Source of the DNA: JACJYM01 sp965230495
Lineage (GTDB): Bacteria > Bacteroidota > Bacteroidia > Chitinophagales > Saprospiraceae
Direction of reading: 5' to 3'
DNA: 64,000 nucleotides
Assembly: GCA_965230495.1 (NCBI GenBank)
Contig: OZ246004.1
Coordinates: forward strand, 2,604,001-2,668,000
Numbering within the stretch: the stretch's first letter is position 1; each line of letters starts with the position of its first letter. The translations under genes were made by a program, and so were the position numbers. The notes beneath the pieces were generated by a model that saw only the letters and a list, made by a program, of their open reading frames with translations, was not told the origin of the DNA and ran no database searches. Shown here piece after piece: positions 8,173 through 15,719 of this stretch.

Positions 8173-9863
8173 TAATCTATTACTTTTGTAACCTTATTTA
8201 AAATCCTTTCTTTTCTTTCTCTACCTCTTGACAACAAATCCTTTGCTTTACTTATCATTTGATCCACATATTCTTTTTCATCAAAATCTTTGCAATTGAT
8301 CATAACGTTAAGATATGCCCCTTCTATACCTGCCAAAGCCCCAATCGCTCCTACTCCGGCATCAGAAATAGAATTCTGATTTCCATTATCGGCCATCTCT
8401 TCCGCCAAATCCATAATTTCATAGCTGGCTTCCATTACAGAATAAGGCACTTCAATGGCAAAAATAGTCGCTTCCTTGATAGCTTCTAGTCGACTTTTCT
8501 TTTCCTCCTCATTAGACTTAGGTAATCTTACTGCTTCGATTATTTTATTGAAAGCCATGGTATCTCTATCCACTAACTCTAATAGCCTATCTTTTAGTTC
8601 CTGTCCTTTTTGTGCAGCAGACCCAAATTCTTCCACTCTATCGTCCCATCCTCTTTTATTTGCAGATAGGTTTGCCACCATAGTACTCAGCGATGCTCCC
8701 AAAGCTCCGAAATAAGCACTAATACTGCCTCCTCCAGGAGCCATACTTTCAGAGGCCGTAAGATCAGCAAACTGCACTAGATTCATAGAAACTAACTCCT
8801 GATTCCCATTATCTTCTAGCATGTATTCGATTACTCTTTCTTTCGGATTAAAAGGTCCTAATTCGTCAAGACCTAATGACTTCACAGCGATATGAATCAA
8901 CTCTTCCTCAGCCACACCAATTGATCTGTTTTGAGCTTTCAAAAAGTATTTTCCTGCATCAATTAACACCTTTTTTGGTACCAACCCTACTAGTTCCGAA
9001 CCGGTTACTCGAAGTCCCCTATTATTTGCACTTGTTCTACAAGCTTCAAAAGCTTCATGCAAGGGTGTAATATTGATGTCCGTAAGATTCATTGAAATTT
9101 GTGCTAAACCATACTCCTCTATGTACCAACCAATAGCTTTTACGGATTTGCACATTCCTGGCACTCTCTCTGGATTGCCCTGGGCATCATATACTATCTT
9201 TCCAGTAATGGGGTTTCCTTCGCGTTTGATTCTTCCATTTTCTCTCACGTCAAAAGCTACCGAATTAGCTCTTCTAACAGATTTGGTATTTAAATTGACG
9301 TTATAAGCAATTAAAAAATCCCTGGCTCCTATCGCTGTTGCTCCTGACTTCGAATTAAAAATAGCCGGACCGTAATCAGGCATCCATTCTTCTTTTTTAA
9401 GCTTTTCTTTTAAACCTTCGTATTCTCCTGATCTTACAGTTGCAAGATTTTTCCTTTCTGGTTTAGAAGCTGCTGATTCGTATAAATAAAACGGAATGTC
9501 TAATTCGTTACCTGCTTTCTCCCCTAACTTTTTTGCATACTTAACTACCTCTTCCATGGATATATTTGAAATTGGTATTAATGGACACACATCAGTGGCT
9601 CCCATTCTTGGATGTTCTCCAGAATGTTTACTCATATCAATTAATTGAGAAGCCATTTTTATGCCTTGAAAAGCTGCTTCAACTACCGCATCCGGCTCTC
9701 CCACAAAAGTTACCACTGTCCTATTTGTTGCCTTTCCCGGATCTACGTTAAGTAATCTGACGCCTTCGACTGATTCTATAGCATCTGTAATTTGTTTGAT
9801 TATTCCAAGATCCCTTCCTTCGCTAAAGTTGGGAACACATTCAATAAGCTGCCTACTATTCAT
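8172..9863 (-). CDS. ftcD: Bifunctional glutamate formimidoyltransferase / formimidoyl-THF cyclodeaminase
   Basis: The protein fuses two enzymes of histidine and one-carbon metabolism. The N-terminal part (about 1-330) is glutamate formimidoyltransferase (EC 2.1.2.5), which moves the formimino group from formiminoglutamate to tetrahydrofolate. It carries ECVPNFSEGRD and the HPRMGATDVCPL motif, with the likely catalytic His84. The C-terminal part (about 350-560) is the helical cyclodeaminase (EC 4.3.1.4), with the GGGSISAYFGALGASL signature; it yields methenyl-THF and ammonia. At 563 residues it matches the fused form known from animals and many Bacteroidota. No other hut genes lie in the window. 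It heads the minus-strand operon that continues into two rhomboids and tsaE, a combination with no evident metabolic logic. Confidence 0.95.
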   Translation of the reverse strand: MNSRQLIECVPNFSEGRDLGIIKQITDAIESVEGVRLLNVDPGKATNRTVVTFVGEPDAVVEAAFQGIKMASQLIDMSKHSGEHPRMGATDVCPLIPISNISMEEVVKYAKKLGEKAGNELDIPFYLYESAASKPERKNLATVRSGEYEGLKEKLKKEEWMPDYGPAIFNSKSGATAIGARDFLIAYNVNLNTKSVRRANSVAFDVRENGRIKREGNPITGKIVYDAQGNPERVPGMCKSVKAIGWYIEEYGLAQISMNLTDINITPLHEAFEACRTSANNRGLRVTGSELVGLVPKKVLIDAGKYFLKAQNRSIGVAEEELIHIAVKSLGLDELGPFNPKERVIEYMLEDNGNQELVSMNLVQFADLTASESMAPGGGSISAYFGALGASLSTMVANLSANKRGWDDRVEEFGSAAQKGQELKDRLLELVDRDTMAFNKIIEAVRLPKSNEEEKKSRLEAIKEATIFAIEVPYSVMEASYEIMDLAEEMADNGNQNSISDAGVGAIGALAGIEGAYLNVMINCKDFDEKEYVDQMISKAKDLLSRGRERKERILNKVTKVID

Positions 9864-10002
9864 TTTATCGATTATATAATTTAGAGCGAAGGTAACAATT
9901 TATAAAATCGAATAAAACACAACAATGAAAAGCTCTTTTCACCTTATGATTAATTTAACAACTAATTTGAATATGAATGTCTTTACTCCTTACGTTATTT
10001 CT

Positions 10003-10010
10003 TACATTTG
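10003..10010 (+). promoter_or_regulatory. Candidate -7 element of the MoxR gene promoter
   Basis: TACATTTG matches the Bacteroidota housekeeping -7 consensus TAnnTTTG and lies 28 bases before the MoxR start in the divergent gap 9864-10037. A convincing -33 TTTG at normal spacing was not found, so this is tentative. Confidence 0.4.
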
Positions 10011-10037
10011 TGGTTTTCGTAATATTAAAATTATTTT

Positions 10038-11000
10038 ATGCAATATAAATCTGATGTTGAAGCAGTTGATGGATTAGCAAGATCATATCAGAATTTAAAA
10101 TCCGAAATTGGAAAAGTAATCGTTGGACAAGATGAAGTAGTCAAGGCGGTACTTATTTCTCTTTTCAGCAATGGCCATAGTTTATTAGTAGGTGTACCAG
10201 GATTGGCAAAAACATTGTTGGTAAGTACTATCTCTGAAGTACTGGACCTTGGATTTAAAAGAATCCAGTTTACTCCCGATCTAATGCCTTCAGATATTAC
10301 CGGAGCTGAAATTTTAGATGAAAATCGAAATTTTAAGTTTAACAAAGGTCCTTTGTTTTCAAATATAATACTTGCCGATGAGATTAATAGAACACCTCCT
10401 AAAACGCAAGCTGCTTTACTAGAAGCCATGCAGGAGCGATCTGTTACTATAAGTGGTCAAAGACATGATCTAGCAAACCCTTTCTTCGTATTAGCTACTC
10501 AAAACCCTATAGAACAAGAAGGTACCTATCCTCTTCCAGAAGCTCAGTTAGACAGATTTATGTTCAACATACCTCTTGATTATCCATCATATACAGAAGA
10601 AGTAATGGTTGTGAAAAACACAACTACAGATCAAAACGTCGAGCTAAGTAATGTGCTAAATGCTCAACAGATTATAGATTTTCAGAAATTGGTACGAAAG
10701 ATTCCTATTGCGGATAACGTTTTAGAATATGCAGTTACATTGGCCAGTAAAACAAGGCCAAATACATCTATGGCAACAGACATTGTAAATAATTATATTT
10801 CTTGGGGAGCAGGACCAAGGGCCTCTCAATATCTGGTTTTAGGAGCAAAATGTCATGCTGCCATTAACGGAAAATACTCTCCCGATATCGAAGATGTTCA
10901 TGCCATTGCCAACTATGTACTTAGACATAGAGTGGTAAGAAATTATAAGGCCGAGGCCGAAGGATTGACCATTGAGGAAATCATCAAGGGGTTATTTTAG
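10038..11000 (+). CDS. MoxR-family AAA+ ATPase
   Basis: MoxR ATPases are cytoplasmic AAA+ chaperones thought to assist assembly of partner proteins, often VWA-domain proteins. The Walker A motif is GVPGLAKT (residues 52-59), Walker B is ILADEINR (about 111-118), and the family signature TQNPIEQEGTYPLPEAQLD follows, with LDRFMF before sensor 1. The length of 320 residues is typical. In many Bacteroidota moxR is followed by DUF58 and VWA genes of the Bat operon; here the next gene is instead a DUF4197 lipoprotein, so this appears to be a solitary copy. No partner VWA gene occurs in the window. Confidence 0.95.
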   Translation: MQYKSDVEAVDGLARSYQNLKSEIGKVIVGQDEVVKAVLISLFSNGHSLLVGVPGLAKTLLVSTISEVLDLGFKRIQFTPDLMPSDITGAEILDENRNFKFNKGPLFSNIILADEINRTPPKTQAALLEAMQERSVTISGQRHDLANPFFVLATQNPIEQEGTYPLPEAQLDRFMFNIPLDYPSYTEEVMVVKNTTTDQNVELSNVLNAQQIIDFQKLVRKIPIADNVLEYAVTLASKTRPNTSMATDIVNNYISWGAGPRASQYLVLGAKCHAAINGKYSPDIEDVHAIANYVLRHRVVRNYKAEAEGLTIEEIIKGLF

Positions 11001-11076
11001 TGTTAAAATTTTTGAAAAAAAATGAAGACCTGTACCTTGATTAATATTTATTAAGTTGATATCTAAAAACTAAGAA

Positions 11077-11781
11077 ATGAATAAGCTTATCATATTTTTA
11101 TTAACTATATCTTTAGTTGCATGTGATCCCAAAGATTTAAATAGAGTACTAGACACAGTAAACACAGCGGCTCTGACTAATGCGGATATAGCTGCTGGAC
11201 TGAAAGAAGCTCTTAATAACGGTGTAGATAAAAGTGTAAAGACTTTATCGGCTGTTGATGGATTTTATAAGTCTTCTTACAAAATTCTTCTTCCTGAAGA
11301 GGCTAACAAAGTGATCGATAAGTTGAAATTTATTCCCGGTTTTCAAAACTTGGAGGAAGAAGCCATTAAAAAAGTTAATAGAGCGGCTGAAGACGCAGCT
11401 AAAAAAGCAGGACCTATATTTTTATCCGCCATCAAAGGGATGACATTTAACGATGTTATGAATGTATTAATGGGTAATAAAAATGCGGCCACCGTATACC
11501 TACATACTAACACTAATCAACAATTGTATAATGAATTTAATCCAGTAATTGTCAATTCTCTTAATAAATTTGGAGCTTTGGACCTTTGGGCAGATGCCAT
11601 AAATACATATAATAAGATTCCTTTAGTTACCAAACTAAACCCAGACTTGGCAGATCATGTTACCAATAAATCACTTGACGGTCTTTTTGATTTGGTTGAG
11701 AAAAAAGAGTATGGCATCAGAACTGACATCAATCAGAGAACATCTTCTTTGCTGAAAAGAGTATTTGCTAAGCAAGACTAA
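11077..11781 (+). CDS. DUF4197-domain lipoprotein
   Basis: The N-terminus MNKLIIFLLTISLVAC has a lipoprotein signal with cysteine at residue 16. The rest matches the all-helical DUF4197 family over nearly its whole length: ADIAAGLKEALNNGVDKSV, then FLSAIKGMTFNDVMNVLMG, and DGLFDLVEKKEYGIR near the end. DUF4197 proteins are conserved periplasmic or outer-membrane lipoproteins of proteobacteria and Bacteroidota without an assigned function. It lies 76 bases after moxR on the same strand, so a shared transcript is possible but not shown. No terminator is evident between the two genes. Confidence 0.88.
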   Translation: MNKLIIFLLTISLVACDPKDLNRVLDTVNTAALTNADIAAGLKEALNNGVDKSVKTLSAVDGFYKSSYKILLPEEANKVIDKLKFIPGFQNLEEEAIKKVNRAAEDAAKKAGPIFLSAIKGMTFNDVMNVLMGNKNAATVYLHTNTNQQLYNEFNPVIVNSLNKFGALDLWADAINTYNKIPLVTKLNPDLADHVTNKSLDGLFDLVEKKEYGIRTDINQRTSSLLKRVFAKQD

Positions 11782-11946
11782 TAAAAAGTGTAAATATTTC
11801 TAGTCATTCTGTAACAACTTAACGGTTAAAGGATAATATCTAGTGACTGGCAGACAACTTTAATCAACATAATTTCATTGGATTTGTCACACTGCTGAAA
11901 TTATCTCGTACATGCTAGTATAATTTATTAAATAAAATATCTAGTA

Positions 11947-12513
11947 ATGAGAAAAATCAGTTTATTATTTGTCAATCTTATGTTTTGCTTGTCTGTTATC
12001 ACCCTCATAACATCATGTAGTAAAGAGGATGTGGACACTTCCGAGGAAAACATTGAAGAAGTAAATCCGGAAATAGAGGAGTCTGAAACCTACTTACGAA
12101 TTAGCTTAAACGGAACCACTTCTACTTATAGTGAAGTTAGCAGTGAGTGTCTATGGGGTTATGTATCTGAAAGATTTGGACCCAACGGTGAAAAAGATTA
12201 TGGATTTCTAGTTGCATCTGGTACAGATCTTCAGGTTATTTGGAACAACTCCGATCTAGACCCTCATATCTATAAATCAGTAGAAGATGAACAATTAGGA
12301 GAAGATGGAGCATTGAGTTTAATAACAATCGATCCATGCAGTAAAGAGTTTGGACCCGCATTTACTATGTCAAACTTTACCGTAGAAATAACTTCTGTAG
12401 GCCAAGTCGGTGAAGCAATAGTGGGTACTTTCAAGGGATTACTGGCCATAGAAAATGTCAATTCCGGTTTAGAACCTTTCGAAGGAGATTTTCGTGTTAT
12501 AAGATATCAATAA
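11947..12513 (+). CDS. Lipoprotein of unknown function
   Basis: A signal peptide ends at the lipobox ITSC (Cys about residue 24), followed by a strongly acidic, unstructured linker typical of surface-directed Bacteroidota lipoproteins (KEDVDTSEENIEEVNPEIEE). The remaining part is predicted beta-rich and ends with a GTFKGLL and GDFRVIRY pair of strands. That ending recalls the small beta-sandwich lipoproteins of the phylum in which a GTF segment precedes the last strands. A strong hairpin follows the stop. The acidic stretch after the lipidated cysteine could be a surface export signal. No function can be assigned. Confidence 0.75.
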   Translation: MRKISLLFVNLMFCLSVITLITSCSKEDVDTSEENIEEVNPEIEESETYLRISLNGTTSTYSEVSSECLWGYVSERFGPNGEKDYGFLVASGTDLQVIWNNSDLDPHIYKSVEDEQLGEDGALSLITIDPCSKEFGPAFTMSNFTVEITSVGQVGEAIVGTFKGLLAIENVNSGLEPFEGDFRVIRYQ

Positions 12514-12568
12514 TCATTTCGAAGAAATTATATTTCGATATGATTAAAGAAAGTTGTCAAAATAATTC

Positions 12569-12608
12569 TTTCGAAGAGACCAAGTTAATTGCATTGGTCT
12601 CTTCGAAA
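12569..12608 (+). terminator. Strong hairpin after the lipoprotein gene
   Basis: A perfect 15-bp inverted repeat, TTTCGAAGAGACCAA at 12569-12583 and its complement at 12594-12608, with a 10-base loop. There is no T-tract beyond ATTCT. It separates the lipoprotein gene from the sigma factor gene, whose TTG start lies 37 bases further on. Confidence 0.65.
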
Positions 12609-12645
12609 TTCTAATGTATCGGCCTCATTAACATAATAAGAATAC

Positions 12646-13218
12646 TTGGATTTAGAAGCGAAACATTTAAACATACTTATTGACGGTTGTAAGAGTTCGA
12701 ACAGAAAGTCTCAAAAAGAGCTATACCTATTATGCCAACCATTGATACGCTCTTTGGCTCGAAGGCACTTAGTCAACAAAGAGTATGTTAATGATATTAC
12801 ACAAGAAATATTTTTGAAACTTTTTAACAAGATTTCCTATTACGACTATTCCAAGGGAACTTTCAAAAATTGGTTATTCACTTTAAGTATTAATACTATT
12901 TATGACCATAACAAAAAAATGAAAACCAAGTATAAAAATCAAGTAAGTATAGATACTGATTTTTCGAGAAAGATTGCTGTAATGGAAGATGGCGTGTTTC
13001 AACTCAATAAAGAAGACCTATTCCGATTAATCGATCTAATGCCCCAATCTTACAGGGCCGTATTTAACTTTCATGTAATTGACGGTCTATCTCATGAAGA
13101 GATAAGCAAATTACTTGGTTGTAATACATCTGTTTCTAGAAAACGTTTGTCCCGAGGACGTCAATGGTTAAAAGAACAATTGTTTTTATCAGAAAAAAAA
13201 GTGAGTAATGGAAAATAA
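12646..13218 (+). CDS. ECF-type RNA polymerase sigma factor
   Basis: The protein of 190 residues has sigma region 2 (SLARRHLVNKEYVNDITQEIF, then GTFKNWLFTLSINTIYD) and region 4 with a helix-turn-helix (YRAVFNFHVIDGLSHEEISK followed by SRGRQWLKEQL). This is the usual two-domain ECF architecture. The start used is TTG at 12646; it gives the expected N-terminal helix, and there is no ATG close upstream. Its 3' end overlaps the next gene by 11 bases. That gene encodes a single-pass membrane protein of anti-sigma type, so the two are likely co-expressed partners. Target promoters are unknown. Confidence 0.9.
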   Translation: MDLEAKHLNILIDGCKSSNRKSQKELYLLCQPLIRSLARRHLVNKEYVNDITQEIFLKLFNKISYYDYSKGTFKNWLFTLSINTIYDHNKKMKTKYKNQVSIDTDFSRKIAVMEDGVFQLNKEDLFRLIDLMPQSYRAVFNFHVIDGLSHEEISKLLGCNTSVSRKRLSRGRQWLKEQLFLSEKKVSNGK

Positions 13219-14542
13219 AAACTTCGAAAATTATTTACAAGAGCAATTATCCCAATATCCTGATGTTGACGCCGAAAAATCTTGGGAGGATTTTGAAAAG
13301 ATCTTGAACAAAGAAGAGAAAAGAAGACCTATATTTCTGCTGTTTTTGTTTGTAGGAATCCTTCTGACATCCATAGTTTCAATTTCATTACTGAAACAAA
13401 AAAAACATCCAACAAACAAAGTAAATAAAACAGAAAGTATCAACTCCAAGTCAAATAAAAAAGAAGAAAAAAAGGAAGAGCATAATCATCTAAACCTTGA
13501 TCGCAATTCTATCAGTAAAATCCTATCAAAAGAAAATCACAATGGTTATTCTTCGACATCAATTTTTGAAAGTGAAAAAAGTTTAGAAAAACAGTTCGAT
13601 TTAGGATTGTCTCAAAATACCACCACCAAGTCTATTAGCAGTAAAAAGGAATCAGAAGCTGAAATCATAAATTCTAGTGAGACGAAGATCAGTAGAAAAA
13701 GTATTATTCCAAATTTCGTAAATACCCCTTGGCTTACAAATCTATCAATTCATTATTCTCGGGAGATTCCTGAAGTAAATCATACATTTACCAATAATGA
13801 TCCTCCGCAAAAGAAACCATCTCGTAAAAACTGGCTTTTCAGGATCGAAGGAGGACTTCATAAACAGAAAGGAAGCATTGACCCATTACATAATGACTAC
13901 GAAGAGTTGGTTTTGTTTAGAAATAGTACAGAATCATTTGACTACGGAATGCAACTAAGCACTAAACTTAGTTATATGCTTTCAGATAGTTGGTATACAG
14001 GAATTGGGCTCGGCTTTAAAAGATCATGGCTAACATCGCAAATAATGGATACTCTTCACGATCAAGTACTACAAGAAGATGCTCTGATTAAGGTAATAAT
14101 AAACCCAATTACAGGAGTGGTTTTAGACTCTGTATATGGAGATACTTTGGTGAATAGGTCTATACACAGGCATATAATTCGTCATAGCTCATTTGACATG
14201 TTAAACATACCCATACATGTAGGTTATTTGCTTCAGAGAAATAAATGGACACTTGGAGTTGAAACAGGTTTAAATATTGGTGTTTGGATTTCCAGAAAAG
14301 GATATATCATCAATCCTGATCTGAGTTCTACAGAGATTGACAATGGAATATTAAATAGAAAAACCTTGTCATTTGGTTATGTTCTCAATGCTACAATAGG
14401 ATATTCATTGTCCGAAAATTTTTCGATTTCTCTGACTCCTCAGATAAATAAATCCGTGACAAATTGGTACAGCCCTTTATCAGGATCCAGATTAAAACCA
14501 ATGGATTTAGAATTAAATCTAGGGAGTATTTACAAGTTTTGA
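13208..14542 (+). CDS. Anti-sigma-like single-pass protein with barrel-like C-terminus
   Basis: The 444-residue product has a short acidic cytoplasmic N-terminus (residues 1-40, with SWEDFEKIL) and one transmembrane helix at about 41-62. A long Lys/Ser/Asn-rich linker runs to about residue 195. The C-terminal region resembles an outer-membrane beta-barrel, with alternating aromatic strands such as WYTGIGLGFKRSWL, GVETGLNIGVWISR and SFGYVLNATIGYSL, ending in LGSIYKF. The gene overlaps the ECF sigma gene by 11 bases, the arrangement expected for a sigma/anti-sigma pair. A protein that spans from cytoplasm to outer membrane could sense envelope state directly; this is inference. The N-terminal part has no clear zinc-binding HxxxCxxC motif, so it is not a classical ZAS anti-sigma. 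Confidence 0.75.
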   Translation: MENKNFENYLQEQLSQYPDVDAEKSWEDFEKILNKEEKRRPIFLLFLFVGILLTSIVSISLLKQKKHPTNKVNKTESINSKSNKKEEKKEEHNHLNLDRNSISKILSKENHNGYSSTSIFESEKSLEKQFDLGLSQNTTTKSISSKKESEAEIINSSETKISRKSIIPNFVNTPWLTNLSIHYSREIPEVNHTFTNNDPPQKKPSRKNWLFRIEGGLHKQKGSIDPLHNDYEELVLFRNSTESFDYGMQLSTKLSYMLSDSWYTGIGLGFKRSWLTSQIMDTLHDQVLQEDALIKVIINPITGVVLDSVYGDTLVNRSIHRHIIRHSSFDMLNIPIHVGYLLQRNKWTLGVETGLNIGVWISRKGYIINPDLSSTEIDNGILNRKTLSFGYVLNATIGYSLSENFSISLTPQINKSVTNWYSPLSGSRLKPMDLELNLGSIYKF

Positions 14543-14669
14543 ATAAGGATCAGAAACTTTGTTAAAACAAAGAAACTACCTGACAAGCTCAATGCATCAC
14601 TGATTACTAGTTTATCAGACCTCAAAAAATGAATAAATGTTGCCCTAATACAAATTTACTAGATTAATT

Positions 14670-14692
14670 CAAATGCAACGTTGTTGCATTTG
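14670..14692. promoter_or_regulatory. Zur/Fur-type operator upstream of the His/Cys-rich gene
   Basis: A perfect inverted repeat with 10-bp arms, CAAATGCAAC and GTTGCATTTG, separated by three bases. Related imperfect copies flank the Fur-family gene (18498-18518 and 18536-18556). The core TGCAAC-N3-GTTGCA and its placement over the predicted -33 element suggest a repressor site. Confidence 0.75.
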
Positions 14693-14713
14693 TTTGTCAA
14701 ATTATTACCTTTA
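14684..14713 (+). promoter_or_regulatory. Predicted promoter of the 14746 gene
   Basis: TTG at 14684-14686 and TACCTTTA at 14706-14713 are spaced by 19 bases and resemble the Bacteroidota -33 (TTG) and -7 (TAnnTTTG) elements. The TTG lies inside the right arm of the palindrome at 14670-14692, so repressor binding would block the promoter. Confidence 0.5.
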
Positions 14714-14745
14714 CATAAAGATTCGATATTCTTTCGCATTGTTGA

Positions 14746-15102
14746 ATGAAAGGTAATCAAACATATCGTCTTATTGTCGCATCCTTTTTTGTGACTTTGA
14801 TTCTGCAGGTTTTAGTCCTTCAGAGTATCCATCGTATAGTAGGGCATCACAATGATCAGGAATTAATTGACACACAAGATCTTCAGTATCATTCAAGTAG
14901 TCATATTCATTATCTATGCGATCTTTGTCTCTTCCAACTCGAATCTCCTGAATTAGAAATTTCTACATTAAAAATAAAACAACCAGATATTATCGTTGGT
15001 AAATCCAACAATTACAGAGAAAAGAATTCTTATGGTCAAGAATATTTTTCTTCCTACTTAAGAGGTCCTCCAAGACAGACAGATTATATTAAAATAATTT
15101 AA
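14746..15102 (+). CDS. Small exported His/Cys-containing protein of a metal locus
   Basis: The 118-residue product has an N-terminal hydrophobic segment (about residues 9-27, a signal or membrane anchor). A histidine- and cysteine-bearing stretch follows: IVGHHND, then HSSSHIHYLCDLCLF with a CxxC. The end is YLRGPPRQTDY. Small proteins with an H-rich, CxxC-containing middle and an RGPP tail occur beside metal-uptake genes in Bacteroidota; this resemblance is from memory of the family pattern, not a search. A perfect palindromic operator overlaps its predicted promoter, and the next genes encode an Asp/His-rich lipoprotein, a TonB receptor and a Fur-family regulator. Zinc or another divalent metal is the likely ligand. 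The start is ATG at 14746. Confidence 0.7.
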   Translation: MKGNQTYRLIVASFFVTLILQVLVLQSIHRIVGHHNDQELIDTQDLQYHSSSHIHYLCDLCLFQLESPELEISTLKIKQPDIIVGKSNNYREKNSYGQEYFSSYLRGPPRQTDYIKII

Positions 15103-15236
15103 AGAACACTTATAGACTAGTTCAGTTGTATTGAGCAAACTCTATACTCCGAACGACACATTTTTTGCAACAAATTTTTAACCGATTTTTTGAAAATAGA
15201 TTAAATCCTCTTTTCAATAATCAAATAACATTAATT

Positions 15237-15662
15237 ATGAATAAATTTAAATTTTATTACTTATTCGCTTTCACTATTTTAGGATTAGCTATTACGAGTT
15301 GTAGTGACGATGATGACGATGATCACAATGACGAGAATAATCAAATTACCATAACAATAGAAGAACCTATGAATGGAGGAACTATTGCTATCGCTGATTG
15401 TGCAGATGTGCATTTTCATATAGAGATCACCGCCACTGATGAAAATCATGAAGTAGAGATTATTCTTCATCCTGAAGGTGATGTGAGTGACAAAATCATT
15501 GATTGGGATAAGCACGATCATGACAAAGTGATCACATTTGAAGAAGAGCGTAATTTATGCAACTACCCTTCCGGAACATGTTTCCATCTTGAAGTTGAAG
15601 CATGTGTAGACCACGACTGTGAAGAAAAGACTACTGCTGATGCAGAATTCTGTCTTCAATAA
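15237..15662 (+). CDS. Asp/His-rich lipoprotein, probable metal binder
   Basis: The ATG at 15237 gives a good lipoprotein signal (NKFKFYYLFAFTILGLAITSC); the longer frame from 15165 adds an implausible leader. After the lipid cysteine comes SDDDDDDHNDENN. A small beta-sandwich-like domain follows, with histidine clusters VHFHIEI, HEVEIILHPEGD and DKHDHDK, and Cys-containing segments CNYPSGTCFHLEVEACVDHDC. The opening ITIEEPMNGGTI resembles the DUF4625-type lipoproteins, one of which is encoded at the other end of this locus. The abundance of His, Asp, Glu and Cys points to metal binding at the cell surface, likely handing metal to the neighbouring TonB receptor. The spacer from the 14746 gene is 134 bases and no terminator is evident, so co-transcription is plausible. 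Confidence 0.75.
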   Translation: MNKFKFYYLFAFTILGLAITSCSDDDDDDHNDENNQITITIEEPMNGGTIAIADCADVHFHIEITATDENHEVEIILHPEGDVSDKIIDWDKHDHDKVITFEEERNLCNYPSGTCFHLEVEACVDHDCEEKTTADAEFCLQ

Positions 15663-15673
15663 AATAATGTTTT

Positions 15674-15719
15674 TAGGTTTAGGTGATTGTTTTTTGTTCA
15701 ATCACTTAAGCCTATTTTT
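15674..15719. terminator. Bidirectional terminator between convergent metal-locus genes
   Basis: Arms TAGGTTTAGGTGATTG (15674-15689) and CAATCACTTAAGCCTA (15699-15714) pair over 16 positions with two G-U type mismatches. The loop has nine bases and a TTTTTA run follows. It ends the lipoprotein gene and the converging TonB receptor gene. Confidence 0.85.

Noticed and set aside
15103..15236. Fourth Zur-type operator before the Asp/His-rich lipoprotein
   Set aside because: Only a half-site resembling TTGCAAC is present near 15170, without a matching second arm.
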